A DNA stretch of 64,000 bases from Streptomyces sp. NBS 14/10 (lineage in GTDB: Bacteria; Actinomycetota; Actinomycetes; Streptomycetales; Streptomycetaceae): positions 244,856 to 308,855 of the forward strand of contig NZ_NCSM01000057.1 in assembly GCF_002224125.1 (NCBI RefSeq), in the 5' to 3' direction. Below the pieces are notes generated by a model, which saw only the letters and a list, made by a program, of their open reading frames with translations, did not search any database and was not told the DNA's origin. The translations under genes were made by a program, and so were the position numbers. Every line of letters begins with the position of its first letter. The stretch's first letter is position 1. This document shows positions 50,231-59,538 of the stretch, piece by piece.

Positions 50231-51043
50231 ATGCACACGAAGATGCGACTGGTGGGCGCCGCCGTGGCGGGGGCGGTTCTGCTCCCGGTCGGCGCATCGT
50301 CGACGGCCTTCGGCCAGTCGGCGCAAGCGGGGGCGACTGGGGCAGCGGCCGCTCGCGGCTGTGTCTCGAAGCTGCCCGACAGCGCCAAGGCGCAGACGGA
50401 CCGCGTCACCGCGCTCATCCAGAAGCTGGAAGGCCAGGGTCTCTCGCAGGAGCGGATCGACGCGAAGCTGGCCACGGACTACTGCCTGGAGCGGGTGGAC
50501 GGGGGCGGTTCGGAGCTCAGCACGCTCGGCAACCCGAGCGATGAGATCAAGCTCTCGAAGCCGATCATCTACAAGGCCGAGGGGAAGGACCGCTACATCG
50601 CCGCGGCCGGCTGGAAGTGGAAGAAGATCCCCTCCAACACCAAGGGGTACGACGCGTTCGCTCTCACCTTCAGCAAGAAGGTCACCGTCCTGGCCCACAC
50701 CCTTCAGTACCAGGGGAAGGGGAATGTCTACGGCAAGAAGAAGATGACGCAGGCGCAGACGACCGGCGGCTACGGATCGGGGTTCATCTTCAACGAGGGC
50801 CCGAAGTTGGGCACGGCCGACATGCAGGGCTACCAGGGCCTCATGGGTATCTCCTTCAAGGCCAGCAAGCGCGGCTGCTGGGACCTCCAGGCGTTCTCCA
50901 AGTACGGCCACACCTGGAAGTCCAGCAGCGTGACCGGTATCGGGATCGGTAGGTGGAGCATCAGCCTCACCTGGGCGAACAACAGCAACAAGTGGCAGCA
51001 GGCCAGCCAGCCCAGCCGCGAAGTACGGGTATGCCGGTCCTAG
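50231..51043 (+). CDS. Exported protein of unknown function, 270 aa
   Basis: 270-residue secreted protein. Signal peptide at residues 1-32 (LVGAAVAGAVLLPVGASSTA). The mature part has paired cysteines (RGCVSKLPD, DYCLERV, RGCWDL, VRVCRS) and a beta-rich, aromatic Lys/Gly composition (AAGWKWKKIPSNTKGYDAF) suggestive of a compact extracellular domain. I do not recognise a family. ATG 50231 follows GAGGGG. The 238 bp to the divergent nSTAND gene hold the promoters of both. Confidence 0.8.
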   Translation: MHTKMRLVGAAVAGAVLLPVGASSTAFGQSAQAGATGAAAARGCVSKLPDSAKAQTDRVTALIQKLEGQGLSQERIDAKLATDYCLERVDGGGSELSTLGNPSDEIKLSKPIIYKAEGKDRYIAAAGWKWKKIPSNTKGYDAFALTFSKKVTVLAHTLQYQGKGNVYGKKKMTQAQTTGGYGSGFIFNEGPKLGTADMQGYQGLMGISFKASKRGCWDLQAFSKYGHTWKSSSVTGIGIGRWSISLTWANNSNKWQQASQPSREVRVCRS

Positions 51044-51061
51044 TACCGGCTCAGTGATCGG

Positions 51062-51092
51062 CGGTCGGCGCCCCCGAGCGGGGCGCCGACCG
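51062..51092. terminator. Terminator hairpin
   Basis: 13-bp perfect stem CGGTCGGCGCCCC/GGGGCGCCGACCG, loop CGAGC, 19 bp after the exported protein gene and before the PQQ-type gene. Confidence 0.85.
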
Positions 51093-51110
51093 TGGGGGAG
51101 GGAGCACAAG

Positions 51111-52454
51111 ATGTCCATGCGAAGCCTCTGGGGCCGCTGGTTCGCGCCCCGGCCGCGGCTGCGGGTGCCGCTCGCCGTGGCGCTCGTCCTCGCGCTGGGG
51201 GCGGGCGGCTGGCAGGCGTACGCCCGGTTCACGGAGGACGACGACGGCCCGCGCGAGTGGACCAAGGGGCCGTACGGCAAGGCCCCCGCCGCGCTGGGGA
51301 AGTCAGCCCCGGGCAGACCCGGTGAGACGGTGCGGGCGCTGGACCAGGTGCCCGAGGCCATCGTCGGCGGCCTGGCGCTGTACGACGGCACCACCGGCGA
51401 CGGCGGCACCCGCCTGACCGCCGTCGATCTGCGCACGGGCCGGACCTACTGGGAGTACGGGCGCGACGCGTATCTGCACGACCTGGAGATCGGGGACGAA
51501 CTGGCCGTCCTGTGGTGGCGCGACGGCGGGCTGACCGCGGTCGATCTGCGCACCGGCAAACCGCGCTGGCGCACCGAGGGGCCGAGGAGATCCACCGATC
51601 GCCACCACGGCCTGGTCACCAACATCACCGTCATGGACCGGACCGTGCTCGTCGAGTCGCAGAAGGAGCTGTGGGCGCTCTCCTCAGCCGACGGAAAGCG
51701 CCGGTGGCGGGCCGCGCCGCCGAAGGGCTGCGAGGAGTGGTCCCCCGTGGACGAAGCGCTCCCGCTGCGGGAGGTGTACGTCGTGGAGGCCGGCGGCTGC
51801 CCGGACGACCCCGCCCTGGACGACGATCCGCAGACCGACCGGATGGCGCAGGTCGGCCTGGACACGGACACCGGCACCGTACGGTGGCGGTTCCCGCACG
51901 ACGCCGCGATCCAGCCCTATCTGCCCGCCAACGGCACCACCCTGGTCCTCGCCCCGGCACGCCGCGGCGGCGGCATGGCGGTGACCGATGTCTCCGGGCG
52001 GCGGCCCGGCATCCGTACCCTGCCGTTCCCCGACGGGGAGCGGGGCCGGGGCGCCACGGCCCACACCCTGGTGGCCCAGGCCGACGACGGCCCCGACGCA
52101 CTGCGCGGCTACGCCCTGGCCGACGGCCGGCGGCGGTGGACCCACCGGGCGGCGACGGGCACCCGGCTCGGGCGGGCGCTGGTCGCCGACGGGCGGGTGT
52201 ACGTCGTGGAGCAGCCGTTCATGGTGGCGGGCCTGCGCACCCCGGCCGGCCCGTCGCGGCTGCTGGTCCTGGACGCCGAGCGCGGCGGGCTCCGGTACTC
52301 CGTCGGCCTGCCCGAGCTGGACCGGAGCGGCAGCGGCGCGGCGCCGCAGTTGGTGCCCTCGCACGCCGGGGACGGCGTGGTCGCCGTCTCCTGGGACCGG
52401 ATGACCAGCACGGTGGACGCCGATGTGCTGATCCTCACCGACGCCCGGCCCTGA
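51111..52454 (+). CDS. Membrane-anchored PQQ-type beta-propeller protein
   Basis: 447-residue protein with one N-terminal anchor (LRVPLAVALVLALGAGGWQA) and an extracytoplasmic propeller built of PQQ-like repeats (LTAVDLRTGRTYWEYGR; LTAVDLRTGKPRWRTEG; LWALSSADGKRRWRAAP; LDTDTGTVRWRFP). No catalytic set for a dehydrogenase is visible, so a binding or assembly role (as in BamB-like or PknD-like sensors) is more likely. ATG 51111 follows GGGGGAGGGAG. Confidence 0.85.
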   Translation: MSMRSLWGRWFAPRPRLRVPLAVALVLALGAGGWQAYARFTEDDDGPREWTKGPYGKAPAALGKSAPGRPGETVRALDQVPEAIVGGLALYDGTTGDGGTRLTAVDLRTGRTYWEYGRDAYLHDLEIGDELAVLWWRDGGLTAVDLRTGKPRWRTEGPRRSTDRHHGLVTNITVMDRTVLVESQKELWALSSADGKRRWRAAPPKGCEEWSPVDEALPLREVYVVEAGGCPDDPALDDDPQTDRMAQVGLDTDTGTVRWRFPHDAAIQPYLPANGTTLVLAPARRGGGMAVTDVSGRRPGIRTLPFPDGERGRGATAHTLVAQADDGPDALRGYALADGRRRWTHRAATGTRLGRALVADGRVYVVEQPFMVAGLRTPAGPSRLLVLDAERGGLRYSVGLPELDRSGSGAAPQLVPSHAGDGVVAVSWDRMTSTVDADVLILTDARP

Positions 52455-52465
52455 ACCGGCAGGCC

Positions 52466-53662
52466 TCAGGGGGCGTGGGTCGTCGGGTCGACGGCCGCGG
52501 GCGGAGCGGCGGCGGCCGGGTCCGCGGCGGTCGGTTTGCGGAGCAGCAGCAGCGCCGCGTCGTCGTGGAGCCGGCCGCCGACGTGTGCCAGCAGGTCGTC
52601 GTGGAGGGCGGCCAGGGTGCGGGACGGGTCGTCGCAGGTGTGCCGGGCCACCCGCTCGGCGAGCGGGTAGAACGCCCGGCCGCAGTCGCGGGCCTCGGTG
52701 ACCCCGTCGGTGTACAGCAGCAGCTGGTCGCCGTCGGCGAAGGGCAGCACCTGCAGGCTCGGGCGGCGTACGACGAGGGAGCGCAGGCCCAGCGGCGGGG
52801 CCGGGTGGGTCGGCTCGATCGCCGTGACGGCGGTCGAGCCGCTGACCAGCAGCGGCGGGGCATGGCCGCAGTTGACGACCTCCATCCGGCCCGGCTCCGG
52901 GTATCCGGCGACCACGGCGGTGACGAAGTCGTCGCAGCCGAGGTTACGGGTCAGGCTGCGCTCGATCCGCTCGACGACGTCCAGCAGGTCCGGCTCGTCG
53001 TACGCGGCCTCGCGGAAGACGCCCAGCACCAGCGCGGTGGTGCCGACCGCGGGCAGCCCTTTGCCGCGCACATCGCCGACGATCAGCCGCACACCGTACG
53101 GGGTGGGCACCAGCGCGTACAGGTCGCCGCCGATCCGGGCCTCCGCGGCGGCCGCGCTGTAGCGCACGGCCACCTGGAACGGGCCGACCGTCGCGGGCAC
53201 CGGTCTGAGCAGCGCGTTCTGGGCGGTCTCGGCGACCGAGCGAACGGCCGCCAGCACCCGCTCACGGCGCCCGCGCAACAGGCTGGCCAGCGCGCTCGCC
53301 AGGGTGACGGCGCTCAGCGCGGTCAGCGTGACCGCCAGCTGGTGAAGCGCCTCACCGGTCTGGGTGCCCAGGACCGCGCCAAGACCCGTGGTGAGGGCGC
53401 CGATGCCCAGCACGCCCCAGGGCCGGCAGGTGGCCGCGGCCAGCGCGGGTCCCACGGCGAGCAGCGGAAGCCAGCTCATCCCGGCGTCGCCGAGGACGAC
53501 GAGCAACGCGACCAGGGAGGTGGTCACCGCGGTCACCACGACCGCGATATACGCCCCCCAACGGGACTGGTCCAGCGAAGCGGCCCAGGATGCGGGGTCC
53601 GGCCGCCTGATGGGCTGCCGGTTCGTCCGATGGCCATGGTGATGGTCTCGGGCCTGGCTCAT
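52466..53662 (-). CDS. Membrane SpoIIE/PP2C-type protein phosphatase
   Basis: 398 residues from ATG 53662. About four N-terminal transmembrane segments (YIAVVVTAVTTSLVALLVVL; SWLPLLAVGPALAAATCRPW; others to residue 140) precede a PP2C/SpoIIE catalytic domain with IGGDLYALVPTPYG, IVGDVRGKGLPA and LLLYTDGVTEARD, the metal-binding aspartates. These enzymes act on anti-sigma-factor antagonists or other phosphoproteins. ATG 53662 has GGAGAGAG 13 bases upstream; GTG 53704 would add 14 residues but has no ribosome site. It converges with the PQQ-type gene, 11 bp apart. Confidence 0.9.
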   Translation of the reverse strand: MSQARDHHHGHRTNRQPIRRPDPASWAASLDQSRWGAYIAVVVTAVTTSLVALLVVLGDAGMSWLPLLAVGPALAAATCRPWGVLGIGALTTGLGAVLGTQTGEALHQLAVTLTALSAVTLASALASLLRGRRERVLAAVRSVAETAQNALLRPVPATVGPFQVAVRYSAAAAEARIGGDLYALVPTPYGVRLIVGDVRGKGLPAVGTTALVLGVFREAAYDEPDLLDVVERIERSLTRNLGCDDFVTAVVAGYPEPGRMEVVNCGHAPPLLVSGSTAVTAIEPTHPAPPLGLRSLVVRRPSLQVLPFADGDQLLLYTDGVTEARDCGRAFYPLAERVARHTCDDPSRTLAALHDDLLAHVGGRLHDDAALLLLRKPTAADPAAAAPPAAVDPTTHAP

Positions 53663-53808
53663 ATCCGGGTCTGAACTCTCTCCGCTCGTGGCAGACACGC
53701 ACACCTGAATGTCCGCGATGCCCGTGATGTCCGTGTGCTCTACCTAACAGGAGTCCGGGCGGCGGCCACAAGGGTCCGCATTTCAGATAATGAATCCCGG
53801 CGGGTTCA

Positions 53809-54597
53809 TCAGGCGCTGAGCGAAAGACCCCTGGTCACACGGTCCCCCGCCGGAATCAGCCGGTCCCGGATCCTGTCGATGCGCGAAGTCGCGATACGCG
53901 AGGTCCCCAGGCGCACGGACGGGGCCACCCGCAGCGAGACCCCGAGCGAGCCGATCGTCTCCCCGCTGTAGACGGGCACCGCGAGACAGACCGTGCCGAG
54001 CGCGTACTCCTCGCGGTCGAGAACGGGCATGCCCTCCGGGGCGGCCTCCAGCTGCCGGAGCAGCTCCTCCCTGTGGGTGATCGTCCGGGGCGTGAGGCCG
54101 GGCAGCGGATGCCGGGACAGATAGTCCTGGCGGGACTCGGCGTCCAGTTCGCGCAGTACGCATTTGCCCAGGGCCGTGGCGTGTCCCGCCTCCTCGAACC
54201 CAACCCAGAGGTCGACCCGCGGCGCCCGCGGGCTGTCGACGATATCGGCGACCCTGATCTCGCCGTCCTCGTAGAAGGTCAGATACGCGGCGACCACCAG
54301 GTCGTCGCGCAGCGCGGTGAGCGCGGGGCGCACCCGGGCCAGCGACGCCTGGCCGCGGCTTCCCGCACACAGGGCGTCGACCTTGTCCCCGACGACGAAC
54401 CCGCCGTCGTCGAGCTTGCGCGCGTACCCGTCGTGACACAGGGTGCGCAGCAGGTGGTAGGTGGTGGCCAGGGGCAGCCCGACCTCGCGTGCGAGCTGTT
54501 TCGCCGGCGCGCCGCCCTCGTGCGCGCCGACGGCCTCCAGCAGGCGGAGGGCCCGCTGCACGGATGTGATGAGCGTAGGGGCCGCCGTAGCGCTCAT
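53809..54597 (-). CDS. IclR-family transcriptional regulator
   Basis: 262-residue regulator: N-terminal winged helix (SVQRALRLLEAVGAHEGGAP; AREVGLPLATTYHLLRTL) and IclR effector domain (ALGKCVLREL; EEYALGTVCLAVPVYSGETIGSLGVS). The ATG at 54597 gives the normal family length; the frame stays open for 43 further codons without a ribosome site. It is divergent from the XRE-cupin regulator and the amine importer operon and may control them. Confidence 0.92.
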   Translation of the reverse strand: MSATAAPTLITSVQRALRLLEAVGAHEGGAPAKQLAREVGLPLATTYHLLRTLCHDGYARKLDDGGFVVGDKVDALCAGSRGQASLARVRPALTALRDDLVVAAYLTFYEDGEIRVADIVDSPRAPRVDLWVGFEEAGHATALGKCVLRELDAESRQDYLSRHPLPGLTPRTITHREELLRQLEAAPEGMPVLDREEYALGTVCLAVPVYSGETIGSLGVSLRVAPSVRLGTSRIATSRIDRIRDRLIPAGDRVTRGLSLSA

Positions 54598-54933
54598 GCT
54601 TCCAGCTTGCGCCGGGCGCGCGGGGCAGGCAAGGCGCGGCGGCGGTTGCCCGGACCCTGATCGACCCGACGCCCCGAGCCCTGGTCGCACTCGCCCCGGC
54701 CTTGATCGATTCACCGCCCGAATCACCGCCCGACCCCTCCTCGATTCACCCCCCCCCCGCCGCGGACCGCTTCAACACCGTCTTTCACCAGCTCAACTAC
54801 GTCTGCTTCACGCTTACTTCACACATTCGCGGGTTTGTTAAGTACCCCTTGTCGCACCCACTTGTGCGTGTCATTGTCCTTTCCATTCATCTCCCGTCGA
54901 TCACTTCCGCTTCCCACCCCGCCCGGAGCTCAA
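54598..54933. other. Divergent regulatory region, IclR / XRE-cupin
   Basis: 336 bp without a gene. The IclR-side half is GC-rich with two 12-bp near-repeats (GATTCACCGCCC, GAATCACCGCCC, about 54714-54737) and a run of ten C at 54749-54758. The other half, 54770-54900, is unusually AT-rich for this genome, with TTTGTTAAGTACC near 54832 and the inverted repeat CGCAC-N6-GTGCG at 54853-54868. The AT-rich part most likely contains the promoter and operator of the importer operon. Confidence 0.55.
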
Positions 54934-55548
54934 GTGTCCGCCGAATCGAAGCCCGCATCGAAGTTCGCCCCCGAATCGCCCGCCGAGCGTCCCGAGTCGG
55001 ACGTCGGCCGACGGGTGCATGCGTTCCGGCGCCTGCGCCGGATGTCGCTGCGCGCCCTCGCGGAGCGCAGCGATGTCAGCGGGAGCTTCCTCAGCCAGCT
55101 CGAGCGCGGGCGCAGCAGCGCCTCCATCTCGACGCTGGCGCGTATCGCCTCCGCCCTCGGCATCACCATGGCCGAGCTGTTCGACACCTCGGCCATCGGC
55201 CCCACGCCCCTGCGCGAGCAGGACCGGCCGGAGCTCCCCTGGGTCGGCGGGGGCCGCAAGACCTCGCTCACCCGGGAGCCGCTGTCCGGGTTCGGGGCGT
55301 ACGAGGCCGAGTTCGCGCCGGGCGGCTCGACCGGGGACGAGCAGTACAGCCACCCCGGGTGGCATGAGGTCGTCGTGGTGCTGACCAACCAGGTGACCGT
55401 GGAGCTCGACACCGAGCGCTTCGTACTCGGCGAGGGAGACAGCCTGGACTTCGACTCCAGGCAGCCGCACCGCATCGTCAACGAGACCGATGCTCTGTCC
55501 GTCGTTCATTGGGTGCTGGGCCCCACACAGCCCGGCGACAAGGAGTAG
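54934..55548 (+). CDS. XRE-cupin regulator (PuuR-like)
   Basis: 204-residue regulator: helix-turn-helix at about residues 28-82 (VHAFRRLRRMSLRALAERSD; SGSFLSQLERGRSSASISTL) and a C-terminal cupin (SHPGWHEVVVVLTNQVTVEL; GDSLDFDSRQPHRIVNE). This architecture is that of PuuR and similar amine or amino-acid regulators. GTG 54934 has GGAG six bases upstream. It is three bases before the binding protein gene, so it is the first gene of that operon. Confidence 0.9.
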   Translation: MSAESKPASKFAPESPAERPESDVGRRVHAFRRLRRMSLRALAERSDVSGSFLSQLERGRSSASISTLARIASALGITMAELFDTSAIGPTPLREQDRPELPWVGGGRKTSLTREPLSGFGAYEAEFAPGGSTGDEQYSHPGWHEVVVVLTNQVTVELDTERFVLGEGDSLDFDSRQPHRIVNETDALSVVHWVLGPTQPGDKE

Positions 55549-55551
55549 CCG

Positions 55552-56730
55552 ATGTCCCCCCGATCCCCACTCTCCGGAGCGTCCCACGGCACCCAGACGC
55601 TCCCCAGAGCCCGGCGGCAGCGGCCCGCGATGATGGCCGGGACCGCCCTCGCGACCGTCGGTGTGCTGCTCACGGCCGGCTGCGCGCAGGGGGGACCCGG
55701 CGAGGACGCCGACTCGGCGGATCTCGTGGGCCGACCGGCGGGCACGGTCAAGAAGGACGCGCTCGACGGCGTCCGGATGACCTTTGTGTCGTACGGCGGA
55801 GGCATGCAGGACGGCCAGGAGGGTGCGTTCGTCAAACCGTTCGCCAAGGACTCCGGCGCCGATGTGCTCACCGACGGCCCCACCGACCCCGCCAAGATCA
55901 AGGCCCAGGTGAACTCGAAGAACGTGCTGTGGGACGTGGTCGACACCACCCCGTGGGACGCCGCGGCCAACTGCGAGACGCTGTACCAGAAGCTCGACTA
56001 CAAGATCATCAACACCAGCCAGCTGCCGGACCAGACGCCCGAGTCCCCCTGTATGGTCCCCTCGCTGATCTACGGATACGGCCTCTACTACAACGCCGAT
56101 AAATATGGCGACAACCCGCCCACCACCTGGGCGGACTTCTACGACACCGAGAAGTTCCCGGGCAAGCGGGCCGTCGACGGCCGCCCGACCCCCACCCCCG
56201 GCATCTTCGAGGCGGCCCTGCTGGCCGACGGTGTGGGCCCGAGCAAGCTGTATCCGCTGGACACCAAGCGGGCGCTACGCAAATGGGACGGCATCAAGTC
56301 CGACCTCACGTACTGGAAGACCGGCGCCCAGCAGACCCAGATCGCGCAGTCCGGCCAGGCGGACATGATCATGGCCTGGAGCGGCCGTATCTACGAGGCC
56401 AATGCCAACGGCGCGAACTTCCGCCCGGTGTGGAACAACAGCTTCACCCTGTACGACGTGTTCGCCGTGCCCAAGGGCTCGAAGAACGCCAAGGCCGCGA
56501 TGGGCCTGATCAACTACGCGCTCGGCGAGGAGCAGCAGACCAGGCAGTCGGAGTACACCAGCTACGCGCCGGTCAACGTCAACTCCAGGCCCGCGCTCTC
56601 CCCGCAGGCCAAGAAGCTCGACCCGACGCAGGAGAAGGTGCTCAACCAGTCCATCACCCCGGACTTCACCTACTGGGGCCAGAACCGCGACAAGCTGTCC
56701 ACGGCCTGGACCGACTGGCTGAACCGATGA
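55552..56730 (+). CDS. ABC importer binding lipoprotein, spermidine/putrescine (PotD) type
   Basis: 392-residue extracellular solute-binding protein. Lipobox LTAGC near residue 44 anchors it to the membrane. The mature protein follows the PotD-type pattern (VRMTFVSYGGGMQDGQEGAF; WDVVDTTPWDA; QADMIMAWSGRIYEAN). It delivers substrate to the two permeases that follow. A polyamine or related amine is inferred from the transporter type, the XRE-cupin regulator and the FAD oxidase in the same operon. Confidence 0.92.
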   Translation: MSPRSPLSGASHGTQTLPRARRQRPAMMAGTALATVGVLLTAGCAQGGPGEDADSADLVGRPAGTVKKDALDGVRMTFVSYGGGMQDGQEGAFVKPFAKDSGADVLTDGPTDPAKIKAQVNSKNVLWDVVDTTPWDAAANCETLYQKLDYKIINTSQLPDQTPESPCMVPSLIYGYGLYYNADKYGDNPPTTWADFYDTEKFPGKRAVDGRPTPTPGIFEAALLADGVGPSKLYPLDTKRALRKWDGIKSDLTYWKTGAQQTQIAQSGQADMIMAWSGRIYEANANGANFRPVWNNSFTLYDVFAVPKGSKNAKAAMGLINYALGEEQQTRQSEYTSYAPVNVNSRPALSPQAKKLDPTQEKVLNQSITPDFTYWGQNRDKLSTAWTDWLNR

Positions 56731-57620
56731 CAGCGCTCTCCCCCGGGACCAGACCCGGCCGGCCCGCCGACCGACAGGCCGGCCGGGCCCGGCGCCGGCT
56801 GCTGATCGTGCCGACGGCGCTGCTGGTGCTGGCCGGTTTCGGCTACCCGGTCGCCACGATCGTGGTGCGCAGCGTCACCCAGCCGGAGCCCGGGCTGCAG
56901 AACTTCTCCTGGCTGCTGCACGACGCCACCGCGCTCGAAGTACTGGGCCGGACCCTGGTCGTCGCCGCCGTGGCCACGCTGATCACCCTCGTGCTCGGCT
57001 ATCCGTACGCGTATCTGATGACGGTCTCCGGACCGGCGCTGCGCGGGCTGCTGATGCTGGCCGTGCTGATGCCGTTCTGGACCAGCCTGATGGTGCGCGT
57101 CTTCGCCTGGGTGATCATCCTTCAGGACCACGGCGTGCTCAACACCGTCCTGGACGCGCTGGGCCTGGGCCGGACGCAGCTGCTCGGGACCACCACGGGC
57201 GTGCTGATCGGCATGTGCCAGATCCTGATGCCGTTCATGGTGCTGCCACTGTTCAACGCGATGCGCTCGATCGACCGGCGGGTGGTGCAGGCCGGGATGA
57301 TCTGCGGCGCACCGCCCTGGAAGGCGTTCTGGCGGGTCTTCGTCCCGCTGTCGCTGCCGGGGGTGTTCGCCGGGTCGCTGATGGTGTTCATCCTCTCGCT
57401 CGGCTTCTACATCACCCCCGCCGTGCTCGGCTCGCCCCGCCAGGAGCTGCTGCCCAACGCGCTGTACACGCAGATCAGCGAGTTGCTGAACTGGGGCCGC
57501 GGCGGGGCGCTCGCGGTGGCGCTGCTGCTGACCGCCGGGGTGCTGCTCGCGGTGACGGCCTGGGTGTCCAAGCGGGTGACCGGTAAGTCGGCCCAGGTCA
57601 CAGGAGGTCTGGAGCTGTGA
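56727..57620 (+). CDS. ABC importer permease, PotB type
   Basis: 297-residue permease with about six transmembrane segments and an EAA-type loop (VVQAGMICGAPPWKAFWRVF). It starts in the stop codon of the binding protein gene (ATGA). PotB/PotH-like by its pairing with the PotC-type permease. Confidence 0.93.
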   Translation: MTALSPGTRPGRPADRQAGRARRRLLIVPTALLVLAGFGYPVATIVVRSVTQPEPGLQNFSWLLHDATALEVLGRTLVVAAVATLITLVLGYPYAYLMTVSGPALRGLLMLAVLMPFWTSLMVRVFAWVIILQDHGVLNTVLDALGLGRTQLLGTTTGVLIGMCQILMPFMVLPLFNAMRSIDRRVVQAGMICGAPPWKAFWRVFVPLSLPGVFAGSLMVFILSLGFYITPAVLGSPRQELLPNALYTQISELLNWGRGGALAVALLLTAGVLLAVTAWVSKRVTGKSAQVTGGLEL

Positions 57621-58402
57621 GCAGCAAACGCATCCCCCTGAAGATCTTCGGCGCGCTGGTCGCGCTCTGGCTGGTCGCCCCAACGCTGGTGGTGATCCCG
57701 CTCAGCTTCACCGGGCAGCGCTCGCTGGCGTTTCCGCCCGAGCGCTGGTCCCTGCGGTGGTACGAGACCTTCTTCTCGGACCGCCGCTGGGTGGACGATC
57801 TGCTGAACTCGCTGCAGATCGCCGCCCTCGTCGGGGTCCTGGCCACGGTGGCGGGCACGGCCGCGAGCTACGCCCTGACCCGCGGCCGGTTCCGGGGCCG
57901 CGGCGCGGTGGGCGCGCTGCTGATCGCCCCGATGCTGGTGCCCACGGTCGTCTTCGGCGTGGGTGTCTACGCCCTGTTCCTGCAGCTGCGGCTGGTGGGG
58001 ACGTTCACCGGGTTCCTGATCGCGCACACCGTGCTGGCCCTGCCGTTCGTGATCATCCCGGTGTCCTCGGTGCTGTCGCGGTTCGACACCACGCTGGAGC
58101 GCGCCGCGGCGATCTGCGGGGCGAGCCGGGCGCGCGCCTTCTTCAGCGTCACCCTGCCGGTGATCGCGCCCGGTCTGCTGTCCGGGTTCATGTTCGCCTT
58201 TGTGACCTCCTTCGACGAGGTCGTGGTGTCCATGTTCATCTCCAGCCCCTATCTGGAGACCCTGCCGGTGCGGATGTACAGCAGCATCCAGCGCGACGTC
58301 GATCCCACCATCGCCGCCGCGGCCACCCTCATCATCTGCTTCACCAGCGCGCTGATCGCGATCGCGCTGCTCGCACAATCCCGGAGGCGACGTGTCAGCT
58401 GA
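57617..58402 (+). CDS. ABC importer permease, PotC type
   Basis: 261-residue permease with six transmembrane segments and the EAA loop ERAAAICGASRARAFFSVTL. GTG start overlaps the preceding stop (GTGA). Second permease of the amine importer. Confidence 0.93.
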   Translation: MSSKRIPLKIFGALVALWLVAPTLVVIPLSFTGQRSLAFPPERWSLRWYETFFSDRRWVDDLLNSLQIAALVGVLATVAGTAASYALTRGRFRGRGAVGALLIAPMLVPTVVFGVGVYALFLQLRLVGTFTGFLIAHTVLALPFVIIPVSSVLSRFDTTLERAAAICGASRARAFFSVTLPVIAPGLLSGFMFAFVTSFDEVVVSMFISSPYLETLPVRMYSSIQRDVDPTIAAAATLIICFTSALIAIALLAQSRRRRVS

Positions 58403-59537
58403 CCTCAAACACCGTGGGTCCGCCGACCTCATGCCGGCCGACCTCAAGCGCAGCGGGGCCGCCATCGAACTGCGCGGCCTGACCAAGACGTACGGGTCGA
58501 GCCAGGCCGTACGCGGCGTCGATCTGACCATCGAGCCGGGCGAGTTCATGACGTTCCTGGGCCCCAGCGGCTCGGGCAAGACCACCACGCTCAACATGAT
58601 CGCCGGGTTTGTCCCGCCGACCTCGGGCGACATCCTGGTCGACGCCGAACCGCTGAACGCCGTGCCCCCGCACCGGCGTGAGATGGGCATGGTCTTCCAG
58701 GGGTACGCGCTGTTCCCGCATCTGAGCGTGTGGGACAACATCGAGTTCCCGCTGCGGCAACGGAAGATGCCCAAGGCCGAGCGGCGCGAGCTGGTGCGCG
58801 CGGCGGTGCGCACCGTACAGCTGGAGGGGTTCGAGCGGCGCCGCCCCGCCCAGCTGTCCGGCGGCCAGCAGCAGCGCGTCGCCTTCGCCCGGGCCATCGT
58901 CTACCGGCCGCCGGTGCTGCTGATGGACGAGCCGCTTGGCGCGCTGGACAAAAAGCTCCGCGAGGCCCTCCAGGAGGAGATCCGCGAGATCCACCGCCAG
59001 GTCGGCACCACCTTCCTCTACGTCACCCACGACCAGGAGGAGGCGCTGACCCTCTCGGACCGGATCGCGGTCTACGACGACGGGCGGATCGTGCAGGTCG
59101 GCACGGCCGAGGAGCTGTACGAGCGGCCCGAGTCGCTGTTCGTCGCCCAGTTCCTCGGCGAGTCCACGCTGCTGCGCGGCGTCGTCCACCCCGACGACCC
59201 GAAGCGGCTGCACGCGGGCGCGTACGGCATCCCGCTCCCGGGCGGGCACGCGGTACGCGGCGACGCCGTGGTGGTGATCCGCCCCGAGCGGCTACGGCTG
59301 TCGGCCGAGGAACCGGCTCCGGGCCGGGCCGGGGTGCCGGTGACCGTGCGCGACGAGACCTATCTGGGCCATTCGCGGAAGCTGACCGTCGAACTGCCCG
59401 GCGGGACGACCGGGTTGGTCCGCGAGGGCCCCGGCACCGCCTCCGGGCTGCGCGTCGGCGACACGGGCTTCGCCACGTGGGACCCGGCGGCAGCGGCGGT
59501 GGTCCCCGACAAGCGACTTTCGGTTAAGGACAATTGA
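58392..59537 (+). CDS. ABC importer ATP-binding protein, PotA type
   Basis: 381-residue ATPase: Walker A GPSGSGKTT, signature LSGGQQQRVAFARAI, Walker B VLLMDEPLGALD, H-loop FLYVTHDQEEAL, and a C-terminal TOBE domain (VVVIRPERLRLSAEEPAPG). Starts at GTG 58392 inside the permease gene, behind CCGGAGG. The first 20 residues hold a threefold ADL(K/M) repeat, again a short in-frame duplication. Confidence 0.94.
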   Translation: MSADLKHRGSADLMPADLKRSGAAIELRGLTKTYGSSQAVRGVDLTIEPGEFMTFLGPSGSGKTTTLNMIAGFVPPTSGDILVDAEPLNAVPPHRREMGMVFQGYALFPHLSVWDNIEFPLRQRKMPKAERRELVRAAVRTVQLEGFERRRPAQLSGGQQQRVAFARAIVYRPPVLLMDEPLGALDKKLREALQEEIREIHRQVGTTFLYVTHDQEEALTLSDRIAVYDDGRIVQVGTAEELYERPESLFVAQFLGESTLLRGVVHPDDPKRLHAGAYGIPLPGGHAVRGDAVVVIRPERLRLSAEEPAPGRAGVPVTVRDETYLGHSRKLTVELPGGTTGLVREGPGTASGLRVGDTGFATWDPAAAAVVPDKRLSVKDN

Positions 59538-59538
59538 C